This document shows, piece by piece, positions 33,450 through 41,585 of a stretch of DNA of 64,000 nucleotides; within the stretch, counting starts at the first letter, position 1, and the number at the start of each line of letters is the position of its first letter. The DNA is taken from positions 4,960,001 through 5,024,000 of the forward strand of contig NZ_CP015600.1 of assembly GCF_001647715.1 (NCBI RefSeq). The letters run 5' to 3'. The stretch is from Pseudomonas antarctica (lineage in GTDB: Bacteria > Pseudomonadota > Gammaproteobacteria > Pseudomonadales > Pseudomonadaceae). A program made the translations under genes and the position numbers. The notes beneath the pieces were generated by a model. That model saw nothing but the letters and a program-made list of their open reading frames with translations. It ran no database searches and was not told the origin of the DNA.

Positions 33450-33807
33450 ACAAATAATAGCTATAACCATACACCCAACAAATCAGCACAGATGAGAAGC
33501 CCCGCTCAAATCGGGGCACCCCTCTAAATCAAAAATATCAAACACCAACCTCCAATACATCAGGAAGTTTCTTACACACATATAATCCTTCTAATTATAG
33601 ATACCATCCTCCATACCAAGCATTCTTGGCGGACGGTGCCTAAGAAACGCCCAACGTAGAAGCTAGCCTCACGTAAGCCAAAAAAAACGCCTGATCTCAT
33701 TCATGCGAACTTAAGGCTGCATTGAGGCATGGCAAGTTGGAGTTTCTTAAATCCGCTCTCTACGTTGGGTTCGCGCCCTTCCGTAAATCACGTAGAGATC
33801 ATAGAAA
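33450..33807. other. AT-rich intergenic stretch of the island
   Basis: Contains a hairpin GCCCCG/CGGGGC (33499-33517) just after the split gene, possibly its terminator. A separated 11-bp inverted pair follows: CCCAACGTAGA (33650-33660) and TCTACGTTGGG (33759-33769). No gene is seen. Confidence 0.4.
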
Positions 33808-34419
33808 ATGCCTAGCCGATATCTGCTCGACTTGCCTAGCGCCACGAGTTTGGTCACATCTGAACCTTCTATTGCCGTCGTGTTCACCCACCATAATCTT
33901 CAATTACACGCTCTCCTTCTAGAAAACCAAGCGTGGTTCTGCGCGCGTGACCTTGGGCGTTTGATGGGGTGGTATCTCGATGAGCGGACGACTCGCAAGC
34001 TCGATGAGGATCAACGAAGAACCTTAAACCTGCTGTTCCACGGTCAACCGGAACAAATGCTGATGATCAGTGAATCCGGTGCCTACGCGCTGCTGGTCTA
34101 TCACTACACACCTGGGAATCGGCTACTGCGTAGTTGGCTCACTCATGAAGTCGTTCCAACTTTACGGGACGAGCGTCAGCCACGCACGATGGAGCGGCCG
34201 TTGTTGAGCATGTTGGATTGGCCGGAGATGTCGTTGAATCTGTTGCATTGGCAGGATGAAGGCTGGATTAGGCTTCGAGATATGCCGTATTTGTTGGTGA
34301 ATCGGACCTATCGGAGAGAATCAGCAAAGACTGCGTGGTGGAGAAAGCTCATTCAACTGTTCCGAATGACGCAGCGACTTTACCAAATTCGACGACAACC
34401 AAATCCGACAGACTCGTAG
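33808..34419 (+). CDS. BRO-N domain protein (phage-antirepressor type)
   Basis: 203 residues. Residues about 20-125 match the BRO N-terminal domain: an AVVFTHHNLQLHALLLENQ strand, then WFCARDLGRLMGWYLDERTTRKLDEDQRR, then SESGAYALLVYHYTPGNRLLRSWLTHEVVPTLR. In phages this domain heads antirepressors. The C-terminal 75 residues lack the usual ANT or KilA-C domain and are short and basic. It is common in Pseudomonas genomes as a lone gene outside prophages. ATG 33808 is preceded by AGAG at a long spacing, so the start is uncertain. No other phage gene is adjacent. Confidence 0.75.
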   Translation: MPSRYLLDLPSATSLVTSEPSIAVVFTHHNLQLHALLLENQAWFCARDLGRLMGWYLDERTTRKLDEDQRRTLNLLFHGQPEQMLMISESGAYALLVYHYTPGNRLLRSWLTHEVVPTLRDERQPRTMERPLLSMLDWPEMSLNLLHWQDEGWIRLRDMPYLLVNRTYRRESAKTAWWRKLIQLFRMTQRLYQIRRQPNPTDS

Positions 34420-34485
34420 GAAATTTCGTAGACGCCATAATGGCTACTCAGTATCGTCCGAGGGTTTTCTACCCTCGGCGGCTGT

Positions 34486-35199
34486 ATGGATATTGCAAAA
34501 GACAAAACGGACTGGAACGACGCGGAATTGACAGCGGCAGTCGAGGCGTACTTGAAGATGTTGGCCTGGGAAAAGAGTGGCCAGCCTTTCAACAAAGCAC
34601 TCGAAAACCGCCTTCTGCGTGAAGGGCCGGTGGCAGGGCGTGCGAAGGGTTCTATTGAACTTCGCATGCAAAATATCTCCACCGTGCTCGTCCGTATGGG
34701 CTGGGACCGTATTGAAGGTTATAAGCCTGCGAAGAATGTGGGGACTGGCGTAGAGCAACGCATCCGCCAAGCGCTTGCCGCGCAGGGTGTATTCGAATCC
34801 GAAGACGCAGCCCAAACGGCAGATGAGCAAACGCTTATCCGCCGCGCATCCAAACTGCAGCAGCAACCTTTCCAAAAGCTACCGGATGGCATCGCCAATC
34901 CGCAGAAAGTGTCGACCGTCAGCACTGCCTTTGTCCGCGACCCAAAGGTACGCGCCTGGGTACTCAAAGAAGCCAAGGGCATCTGCGAAGGCTGCGGTTC
35001 AAACGCGCCTTTCGAGGTCGATGGTTTGCCATTTCTTGAAGTACATCACGTCAAGCACCTCGCCCAGAAGGGTTCGGATCGCACGACCAATGCTGTAGCC
35101 TTGTGCCCCAATTGCCATCAGCGTTGTCACCGGTCGAGTGACCGGGATGCTTTCACCGAGACGCTTTACGCCAAGATCGGAAGATTGGCACGGGAGTAA
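34486..35199 (+). CDS. HNH endonuclease with zinc-binding CxxC pairs
   Basis: 237 residues. The N-terminal half (about 1-120) is helical (WNDAELTAAVEAYLKMLAWEKSG), perhaps DNA- or target-recognition. The C-terminal HNH nuclease has C167-xx-C170, the catalytic histidine pair H187/H188 in LEVHHVKHLAQKG, N202 in RTTNAVAL, and C207-xx-C210 with H215. The arrangement resembles McrA-like restriction endonucleases. It lies 66 bp after the BRO-N gene on the same strand. Its GC content is close to the host's. Role in restriction of foreign DNA is inferred. Confidence 0.82.
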   Translation: MDIAKDKTDWNDAELTAAVEAYLKMLAWEKSGQPFNKALENRLLREGPVAGRAKGSIELRMQNISTVLVRMGWDRIEGYKPAKNVGTGVEQRIRQALAAQGVFESEDAAQTADEQTLIRRASKLQQQPFQKLPDGIANPQKVSTVSTAFVRDPKVRAWVLKEAKGICEGCGSNAPFEVDGLPFLEVHHVKHLAQKGSDRTTNAVALCPNCHQRCHRSSDRDAFTETLYAKIGRLARE

Positions 35200-35257
35200 A
35201 CTCCTGCTGTCACACCTGATGCACGCTTAAAAAATACTAGATAGGACCGAGGCCACC

Positions 35258-35914
35258 GTGAACCCAGACATGCTCGAAGCCGGCCCCGTAGACGCCAAAG
35301 TACTCTCCGTCTTTGACTTCGACGGCACCCTGACCCATCACGACAGTTTCGTGCCATTCCTCAAGTTTGCCTTTGGCACCGGTGAGTTCTACGGCCGGAT
35401 GGCGAAGCTGGCGGTGCCTGGGCTGCGCTTTTTGCTGCGGCAGATCAGCCGGGATGAGTTGAAGGCGCAGTTGATCCGCACCTTTATGACCGGTGTGGAG
35501 AAGGCGTGGGTTCAGCAGCAGGCTGAGGCGTATTGCCAGCGCTATTGGACCAAGCTGATGCGCCCCAAGGGCTTGCAGTCGGTGGAAGATGAGGTGAAGT
35601 CCGGGGCGGTGGTGACGTTGTGTTCGGCGTCGCCGGCGTTGGTGTTGCAGCCGTTTGCGAATCGGCTGGGGATCAAGTTGATTGGCACTGAGCTCGAGGT
35701 GGTCGACGGGGTGTTGACGGGCAAGCTCACGGGGAATAATTGCCGCTGTGAGAACAAGGTGCTGCGGCTTGAGGCGGTGTATGGGGATTTGGGCGAGTAT
35801 CGGCTGCGAGCCTGGGGCGATACGCGTGGGGATCGGGAGTTGTTGGCCGCGGCGCAGGATGCGCATTTTCGGCATTTTCATTCGAAGAAGAAGCAGGGCA
35901 AGTTGCAGCGGTGA
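35258..35914 (+). CDS. HAD-superfamily hydrolase, subfamily IB (phosphoserine-phosphatase-like)
   Basis: 218-residue soluble phosphatase-like protein. Motif I is D20-F-D22-G-T (SVFDFDGTLTHHDS), motif II is the serine in TLCSASPALVLQP, and motif IV is AWGDTRGDRELL. The helical cap lies between motifs I and II. Subfamily IB members hydrolyse phosphomonoesters such as phosphoserine or lysophospholipid-type substrates; the substrate here is unknown. GTG 35258 is preceded by GAGG at good spacing; an ATG four codons later is the alternative. It marks the right side of the accessory island. Confidence 0.85.
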   Translation: MNPDMLEAGPVDAKVLSVFDFDGTLTHHDSFVPFLKFAFGTGEFYGRMAKLAVPGLRFLLRQISRDELKAQLIRTFMTGVEKAWVQQQAEAYCQRYWTKLMRPKGLQSVEDEVKSGAVVTLCSASPALVLQPFANRLGIKLIGTELEVVDGVLTGKLTGNNCRCENKVLRLEAVYGDLGEYRLRAWGDTRGDRELLAAAQDAHFRHFHSKKKQGKLQR

Positions 35915-36121
35915 TGCGGGTGGATGGGGTCGGCAGGTGGACCGAGTCGATCCCATCGCTGCCTCGCTGGGGCTCGAGAGCTCCCACATTTTGAGCGGTG
36001 CCAGATGGATAGCGCACTAGCATGGGGTGCTGGGGGGCGATGCAGATGGATGGGTTCGGCAGGTAGACCGCGGTGATCCGTTCGCAGCCTCGCTGGGGCT
36101 CGACAGCTCCCACATTTGAGC
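35915..36121. repeat. Two degenerate direct repeats of about 80 bp
   Basis: Units 35915-35996 and 36041-36121 share TGGATGGG, TCGGCAGGT, GACCG, GCCTCGCTGGGGCTCGA and AGCTCCCACATTT. They end in a REP-like tail, so they look like a separate REP subfamily repeated in tandem. They lie between the convergent HAD and LysR genes. Confidence 0.65.
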
Positions 36122-36154
36122 TTTGTCAGCCTGTTGATCGGTGTTCGGCGGCGC

Positions 36155-37114
36155 TTATGTCGCGGCCTTGAGGTCTACGCCCAGGGCTGTTGCGAAGGCT
36201 TTTACCATCGGGCTTCTTGGCGCGTTGTGGCGCAGGATCAGGTTGAACGCGGTGCTCAGGTGAACCTGTTCCGGGCACAGTGCGCGCAGGCGCCCTTCCC
36301 TGACCAGTGGCGCGGCGTAGTGTTCCGGCAGGAAGCCGAGGAAGCGGCCGGTGAGGATCAGGATGGCGACGGCTTCCACCTGTGAGGCCGAGGCGGACTG
36401 GCTGTCGTAGGTGACGAAGTTGGCCTTGTCGCGGTGGATCGCATACCGGTGGTTGACCACTTCGTATTGGCGCACCACCTCCGGCGTAATGTCGCTCGCG
36501 TTGAACAGTGGGTGTCCTACGGCGCAGTAGGCGTGGGCTTTTTCTTCGTAGAGCGGGAAGTAGTCGAATTCTTCGCGGCGTTGGTACACCGGCACGATGC
36601 CGACGATCAGCCGCCCTTCCACCACGCCGCGTTCAACTTCGTCCAGTTGCGAGGCCTGTAGGCGCAATCTAATTTTTGGCGATTCGCTGTGCAGTTTCCC
36701 TAAAGCGGTAATCAGCGGCGAATTAATGTCGGATACGGTGTTATCAATAACGCCGACACTAAGGTCACCAATAAGCTCGTTTTGCGCCGAACTAAGTTTG
36801 TCGCGAAAACTGTCCACCGAGGTAAATAACTCGATGGAAGCCTGGTACACCAACTTGCCTTCTTCGGTCAGGCCAAAACCTTCGCGGCCCCGTGTGCACA
36901 GGCGCATGCCGATGCGGATTTCGAGGTCGGAGATCTGTTTGCTGATGGCCGCCAGGCCCACGTTCAGCTCGTTTTGCGCGGCGCTGAAGCCGCCGGCTTC
37001 GACCACGGCCATGAACACGCGCAGCAATTTGAAGTCCAGCCCGCTCAGTTGCAGCGGCGGTCGTGTGCCGGGTTTGGGCGGTATGTTTCCAGAAGTGGAA
37101 AGTGGGGTTTCCAT
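36155..37114 (-). CDS. LysR-family transcriptional regulator of the argH-like/ABC operon
   Basis: 319 residues. The N-terminal winged HTH (LDFKLLRVFMAVVEAGGFSAAQNELNVGLAAISKQISDLE) is followed by a ligand-binding domain with LSVGVIDNTVSDINSP at its start. It is divergently transcribed from the argininosuccinate-lyase paralogue across 228 bp, so it most likely controls that operon in response to its substrate. ATG 37114 was chosen; a TTG six codons upstream is open but poorly placed. The long N-terminal tail (about 25 residues) is unusual for LysR proteins. Confidence 0.88.
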   Translation of the reverse strand: METPLSTSGNIPPKPGTRPPLQLSGLDFKLLRVFMAVVEAGGFSAAQNELNVGLAAISKQISDLEIRIGMRLCTRGREGFGLTEEGKLVYQASIELFTSVDSFRDKLSSAQNELIGDLSVGVIDNTVSDINSPLITALGKLHSESPKIRLRLQASQLDEVERGVVEGRLIVGIVPVYQRREEFDYFPLYEEKAHAYCAVGHPLFNASDITPEVVRQYEVVNHRYAIHRDKANFVTYDSQSASASQVEAVAILILTGRFLGFLPEHYAAPLVREGRLRALCPEQVHLSTAFNLILRHNAPRSPMVKAFATALGVDLKAAT

Positions 37115-37342
37115 AATACGCGTTGACCTCAAGTGCCATATTCAACAGGCTTCAACCCAATCCTTGAACATAGCCAGGCGGCGATAATGAACATAAACAT
37201 CCGCCCTTGGCAACCTTGAATATAGCGGGTTGAACAGCACACAGAGGCTGATTTAACACCTCGCAAAACCTGACACTACGATCAGGACTTTTTACTTTTT
37301 GACTGCCTCCGACTCTTCTAAAAACAAGCGTGAGGAACACCC

Positions 37343-38770
37343 ATGTCCCAGCCCACCGACCGCCTTTGGGGCGCTCGTTTCAAGACCGGTCCGTCTGCTG
37401 CACTGGCCGCGTTGTCGCGTTGCCCTGAGCGCTATTTCCGCCTGACGCCCTACGACCTGGCCGGTTCCCGTGCCCATGCCCGTGAGTTGCAGCGCGCCGG
37501 TTTGCTGGATGAGTCGGAGACCCTGCGCACCCTGGAGGCCCTGGACCGTATCGGTGAGGACTTCGCCGCTGGGCGCCTGCATCCAACCCTGGATGACGAG
37601 GACGTACACACCTTTATCGAACGCGTTTTGACCGAGCGCCTGGGCGCCTTGGGCGGCAAGCTGCGCGCCGGGCGTTCACGCAACGACCAAACGGCCAACG
37701 ACCTGCGCCTTTTCCTACGTGACCATGCGCGCACCATCACCACTGAGGTGCTGGGTTTGCAGCAGGCGCTGGTGGAGCAGGCTGAGCAGCACGTCGACAG
37801 CATTTGCCCAGGCTTCACTCACTTGCAGCAGGCGCAACCGATTGTGTTTGCCCACCACTTGTTGGCGCACGCGCAGTCGATGTTGCGTGATGTGCAGCGC
37901 CTGGTGGATTGGGATGCGCGCACGGCGTTGTCGCCGTTGGGTGCTGCCGCAATGGCAGGCTCGGCGATTGCGCGCCAGCCCGAGCATTCGGCCAAGGAAA
38001 TGGGCTACACCGGGCCGTGCGAAAACTCGATCGACGCCGTCGCCAGCCGTGACCATGTGGCGGAGTTTCTGTTTGTGGCGGGCATGCTCGGAGTGAACAT
38101 TTCACGCCTGTCGGAGGAGTTTTGCTTGTGGTCGTCGCGCCAGTTTCGCTGGGTTGTATTGGACGATGCCTATGCCACAGGCAGCTCGATCATGCCGCAG
38201 AAAAAGAACCCGGACATTGCCGAACTGGCGCGGGGCAAGGCTGGGCGTTTGATTGGCAACCTGACCGGGCTGATGTCGACGCTCAAGTCGTTGCCGCTCT
38301 CGTACAACCGCGATTTGAGTGAAGACAAACACAGCGTGTTGGACAGCGTCGACACCTTGCTGCTGGTGCTGCCGGCGATGGCCGGGATGGTCGCGACCAT
38401 GAAGGTGCAGGTGGAAGAGCTGCGGCGCCAGGCGCCGATGGGCTTCACCTTGGCGACCGAGGTGGCGGATTGGCTGGCCACGCGCGGTGTGCCGTTCAAG
38501 GAGGCGCATGAGATTACCGGCGCCTTGGTGCAGGCCTGTGAGAAGCATGAGATTGAGTTGTGGGAAGCCTCGCCGGCGATGTTGGCGGAGGTGGATGCTC
38601 GGTTGCTGCCCGAAGTGCGTGACTGCTTGACCCTGGAGGCAGCGATTGCGGCGCGCAGTGGTTGGGGTGGGACGGCGCCGGAGCGGGTTCGCGAGCAGAT
38701 TGGGCGGTTGAAGGTGGCGTTGGCTGAGCAGCAAAAGTGGGCTGAGAGTTATCAGGGGTTTCGGATTTAA
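37343..38770 (+). CDS. Argininosuccinate lyase paralogue (fumarase/aspartase superfamily)
   Basis: 475 residues. It has the three superfamily blocks: GKLRAGRSRNDQTANDLRL, FTHLQQAQPIVFAHH, and GSSIMPQKKNPDIAELARGK with the catalytic serine loop. True ArgH cleaves argininosuccinate to arginine and fumarate. Here the gene is not with arginine biosynthesis but leads an operon with a full polar amino acid ABC transporter under a LysR regulator. A catabolic role, cleaving fumarate from an imported N-substituted aspartate, is therefore likely. Related lyases act on ethylenediamine-disuccinate and similar compounds. Substrate unproven. Confidence 0.85.
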   Translation: MSQPTDRLWGARFKTGPSAALAALSRCPERYFRLTPYDLAGSRAHARELQRAGLLDESETLRTLEALDRIGEDFAAGRLHPTLDDEDVHTFIERVLTERLGALGGKLRAGRSRNDQTANDLRLFLRDHARTITTEVLGLQQALVEQAEQHVDSICPGFTHLQQAQPIVFAHHLLAHAQSMLRDVQRLVDWDARTALSPLGAAAMAGSAIARQPEHSAKEMGYTGPCENSIDAVASRDHVAEFLFVAGMLGVNISRLSEEFCLWSSRQFRWVVLDDAYATGSSIMPQKKNPDIAELARGKAGRLIGNLTGLMSTLKSLPLSYNRDLSEDKHSVLDSVDTLLLVLPAMAGMVATMKVQVEELRRQAPMGFTLATEVADWLATRGVPFKEAHEITGALVQACEKHEIELWEASPAMLAEVDARLLPEVRDCLTLEAAIAARSGWGGTAPERVREQIGRLKVALAEQQKWAESYQGFRI

Positions 38771-38799
38771 GTCTGGGCATGTGTGGTGAGCTCACTGGC

Positions 38800-38825
38800 G
38801 CTATCGCAGGTAAGCCAGCTCCCAC
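38800..38825 (-). repeat. Single REP after the argH-like gene
   Basis: GCTATCGCAGGTAAGCCAGCTCCCAC, one REP only. It lies between the lyase gene and the permease gene of the same operon. Confidence 0.75.
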
Positions 38826-38893
38826 ATTTGACCGGGTTTCAACCGTTAGACCGCGTACAGCAGTTAGAGCGTTATTAGTTTTGGAGTAACACC

Positions 38894-39772
38894 ATGAACC
38901 AAACCCCGGCGGAGCGCTTGGAAGCCGAGCGTAAGTTGTCCGAGAACCAGTTCGATATCACGCAGTACGAGCACGTGCCGCGTCGCTATTACGGGCGGAT
39001 GTTTTTTGCCACGTTGATCGTGATCGCCCTGGCCGCGTTGTTGCGCGCATTTGCCAATGGCCAGATCGAATGGTCCTACATCGGGCAGTTCCTCACGTCT
39101 GAGGCCATCCTGTGGGGCCTGGTCAACACCATCGTCATGTCGATTCTGGCGATGGCGCTGGGTGTGGTGATCGGGGTGATCACGGCGATCATGCGCATGT
39201 CGGCCAACCCGATCCTGCGGTATGTGGCCATCACCTACACCTGGCTGTTTCGCGGTACGCCGCTGATTTTGCAACTGCTGCTGTGGTTCAACCTGGCGCT
39301 GATTTTCCCGGTGATCGCGATTCCGGGCCTGTTCAGCATCGACACCGTCGACCTGATGACGCCGTTCGTGGCCGCCCTGCTCGGCCTCAGTATCAACCAG
39401 GGCGCCTACACCGCCGAAGTGGTGCGCGCCGGCTTGCTGTCGGTCGACACCGGCCAGTACGAGGCGGCCAAGTCCATCGGCATGCCGAGCTTGCAAGCGC
39501 TGCGTAGGGTGATTCTGCCGCAGGCCATGCGGGTGATCATTCCGCCGGTAGGTAACGAGTTCATCAGCATGGTGAAAATGACCAGCCTGGCCAGCGTGAT
39601 CCAGTATTCGGAGCTGTTGCACAACGCGCAAAACATCTACTACGCCAACGCCCGGGTCATGGAGCTGCTGATTGTGGCCGGCATTTGGTACCTGGCGGTG
39701 GTGACTGTTCTTTCATTTGGTCAAAGCCGCCTCGAGCGTCGTTTTGCCCGCGGCGCCGGCAAGCGTTCGTAA
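38894..39772 (+). CDS. Polar amino acid ABC transporter permease
   Basis: 292-residue inner-membrane permease of the HisMQ type. A cytoplasmic N-terminal tail of about 45 residues precedes a first helix (MFFATLIVIALAALLRAF). The EAA loop is YEAAKSIGMPSLQALRRVILP. It is the only permease in the operon, so it probably works as a homodimer. GGAG precedes ATG 38894. It lies 123 bp after the lyase gene and 24 bp before the ATPase gene. Confidence 0.92.
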   Translation: MNQTPAERLEAERKLSENQFDITQYEHVPRRYYGRMFFATLIVIALAALLRAFANGQIEWSYIGQFLTSEAILWGLVNTIVMSILAMALGVVIGVITAIMRMSANPILRYVAITYTWLFRGTPLILQLLLWFNLALIFPVIAIPGLFSIDTVDLMTPFVAALLGLSINQGAYTAEVVRAGLLSVDTGQYEAAKSIGMPSLQALRRVILPQAMRVIIPPVGNEFISMVKMTSLASVIQYSELLHNAQNIYYANARVMELLIVAGIWYLAVVTVLSFGQSRLERRFARGAGKRS

Positions 39773-39796
39773 GCCTGGGTTGAGGAGATTTGCCCC

Positions 39797-40561
39797 ATGA
39801 GAAGCATCGTCAAGGCCGTCAACCTGAACAAGTATTACGACGAGTATCACGCGCTGCGCGACATCAATATCGAGGTCGAGCAAGGCGAAGTGATGTGCAT
39901 CATCGGCCCGTCCGGCTCGGGTAAAAGCACGCTGTTGCGCTGTGTGAACCAGCTGGAAAAAATCGACAAGGGCGGCCTGTGGGTCGACGGCGAACTGGTG
40001 GGTTACCGCGTTGTCGGCAACAAGCTGCATGAGATGAACGAATCACAGATCGCCCGCCAGCGCCTGGCGACCGGCATGGTGTTCCAACGCTTCAATTTGT
40101 TCCCGCACATGACCGTGCTGCAGAACATCATCGAAGGCCCGGTGCAGGTGCTCAAGCGCTCGCCCAAGGAAGCCATCGAAGATGCGCTGGAGTTGCTGGC
40201 CCGCGTTGGCCTGGCGGACAAGCGCAATGCCTACCCGGTGGAATTGTCCGGCGGCCAGCAACAGCGTGTGGCCATTGCCCGTGCGTTGGCCATGCGCCCC
40301 AAGTTGATGTTGTTCGACGAACCCACGTCAGCCCTCGACCCGGAGCTGGTAGGCGAAGTGCTGTCGGTGATGCGCGATTTGGCCACCAGCGGCATGACCA
40401 TGATTGTGGTCACCCATGAGCTGGGCTTTGCCCGCGAAGTCTCCAACCGCATGGTGTTTATGGACGCCGGCCAGATTGTGGAAGCCGGCAGCCCCGAAGA
40501 AATTCTAATAAGCCCACAAAACCCGCGTACCCAAAGCTTTATTTCTGCCGTTCGCACTTAA
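39797..40561 (+). CDS. Polar amino acid ABC transporter ATP-binding protein
   Basis: 254 residues. Walker A is GPSGSGKST, the signature is [16 protein letters not shown], Walker B is [14 protein letters not shown], and the switch histidine is in VVTHELGFA. It powers the adjacent permease. It is closely related in type to AotP but forms a separate system. It lies 25 bp before the binding-protein gene. Confidence 0.95.
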   Translation: MRSIVKAVNLNKYYDEYHALRDINIEVEQGEVMCIIGPSGSGKSTLLRCVNQLEKIDKGGLWVDGELVGYRVVGNKLHEMNESQIARQRLATGMVFQRFNLFPHMTVLQNIIEGPVQVLKRSPKEAIEDALELLARVGLADKRNAYPVELSGGQQQRVAIARALAMRPKLMLFDEPTSALDPELVGEVLSVMRDLATSGMTMIVVTHELGFAREVSNRMVFMDAGQIVEAGSPEEILISPQNPRTQSFISAVRT

Positions 40562-40586
40562 CTAAAAAACTAACGAGAACGCCCCC

Positions 40587-41408
40587 ATGAAAACATTGTT
40601 TATCCCAACGTTGCTCGCAGGCCTGATGGCTTCCACCTGTGTATTGGCGGCATTGCCGGCAGCAATCAAGGAAAAAGGCGAGATCAGCGCGGCCATCGTG
40701 CCGAACTACCCGCCGATGGATTTCAAAGACACCGCCACCAACAAGCTCACCGGCCTGGATTTCGACCTGGGCAACGCCCTGGCCGAACGTCTCGGCGTGA
40801 AGATCAAGTGGCAGGAAACCGGCTTCGAGCAAATGCTCAGCGGCCTGACCACCAAGCGCGTGGACATCGTGCTGTCGGGCATGAGCGACACGGCCGAACG
40901 CCAAAAGGCTGTGACCTTCATCGACTACTTCACCAGCGGCCCGCAGCTGTACACCCTGGCCAAGCGTGAAGACCTCAAGGAGTTGACTGACCTGTGCGGT
41001 AAAAAAGTCGGCACCAGCCGCCGTACTACCTGGCCGTCGGAAATTGCCGCGTGGAGCAAGGAAAACTGCGAAGCGGCGGGTAAGCCGGCCATCGTGGTGA
41101 TCGGCACTGAAGGCTCGGCGGATGCACGGGCGCAGTTGCAGCAGAACCGCCTGGATGCGGCGATGCAGGGCAGCGAGACGATTCCTTATCTGATGTCGCT
41201 GGACAAGGGCAAGTACAAGCCGGTGGGCCTAGCGATTTCCAAGCAGTTCACGGGGCTGGGGATTGAGAAGAGCAACACCGAATTGGTCACGGCGATCAGT
41301 GAAGCGTTGCAGGGCATGATTGAGGATGGGACGTACGGCAAGATCCTGAAGAAATGGGACCTGGAGCAGGGTGCGGTCGAGAAAATCAGCATCAACGCCG
41401 GCCAGTAA
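40587..41408 (+). CDS. Periplasmic amino-acid-type solute-binding protein
   Basis: 273 residues. The signal peptide MKTLFIPTLLAGLMASTCVLA is followed by a type 2 binding fold (PNYPPMDFKDTATNKLTGLDFDLGNALAE). The binding-site arginine and aspartate region includes LCGKKVGTSRRTTWPSE. It lacks the acidic pocket signature EAAYPPF seen in AotJ, so its ligand is probably not arginine. It would deliver the substrate of the lyase to the adjacent permease. Last gene of the operon; a REPIN follows. Confidence 0.92.
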   Translation: MKTLFIPTLLAGLMASTCVLAALPAAIKEKGEISAAIVPNYPPMDFKDTATNKLTGLDFDLGNALAERLGVKIKWQETGFEQMLSGLTTKRVDIVLSGMSDTAERQKAVTFIDYFTSGPQLYTLAKREDLKELTDLCGKKVGTSRRTTWPSEIAAWSKENCEAAGKPAIVVIGTEGSADARAQLQQNRLDAAMQGSETIPYLMSLDKGKYKPVGLAISKQFTGLGIEKSNTELVTAISEALQGMIEDGTYGKILKKWDLEQGAVEKISINAGQ

Positions 41409-41423
41409 ACACCACAAACTCCT

Positions 41424-41512
41424 GTGGGAGCTGGCTTGCCTGCGATAGCAGTGGATCAGCTTGCATCTACATCGCCTGACTCACCGCCATCGCGGGCAAG
41501 CCCGGCTCCCAC
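41424..41512. repeat. REPIN after the ABC operon
   Basis: GTGGGAGCTGGCTTGCCTGCGATAGC and CATCGCGGGCAAGCCCGGCTCCCAC in inverted orientation; the right REP has diverged toward the GCGGGC type. Confidence 0.88.
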
Positions 41513-41585
41513 AGGGGATCTCCATTGAGCTTTAGAAGAGTGCTCGGCTCGGCTGCGCATTTATGACAAGGACATCCGCCCCACC

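Noticed and set aside
33808..34419. Prophage suspected from the BRO-N gene
   Set aside because: No integrase, capsid, tail or lysis genes are nearby; lone BRO-N genes are common in Pseudomonas.
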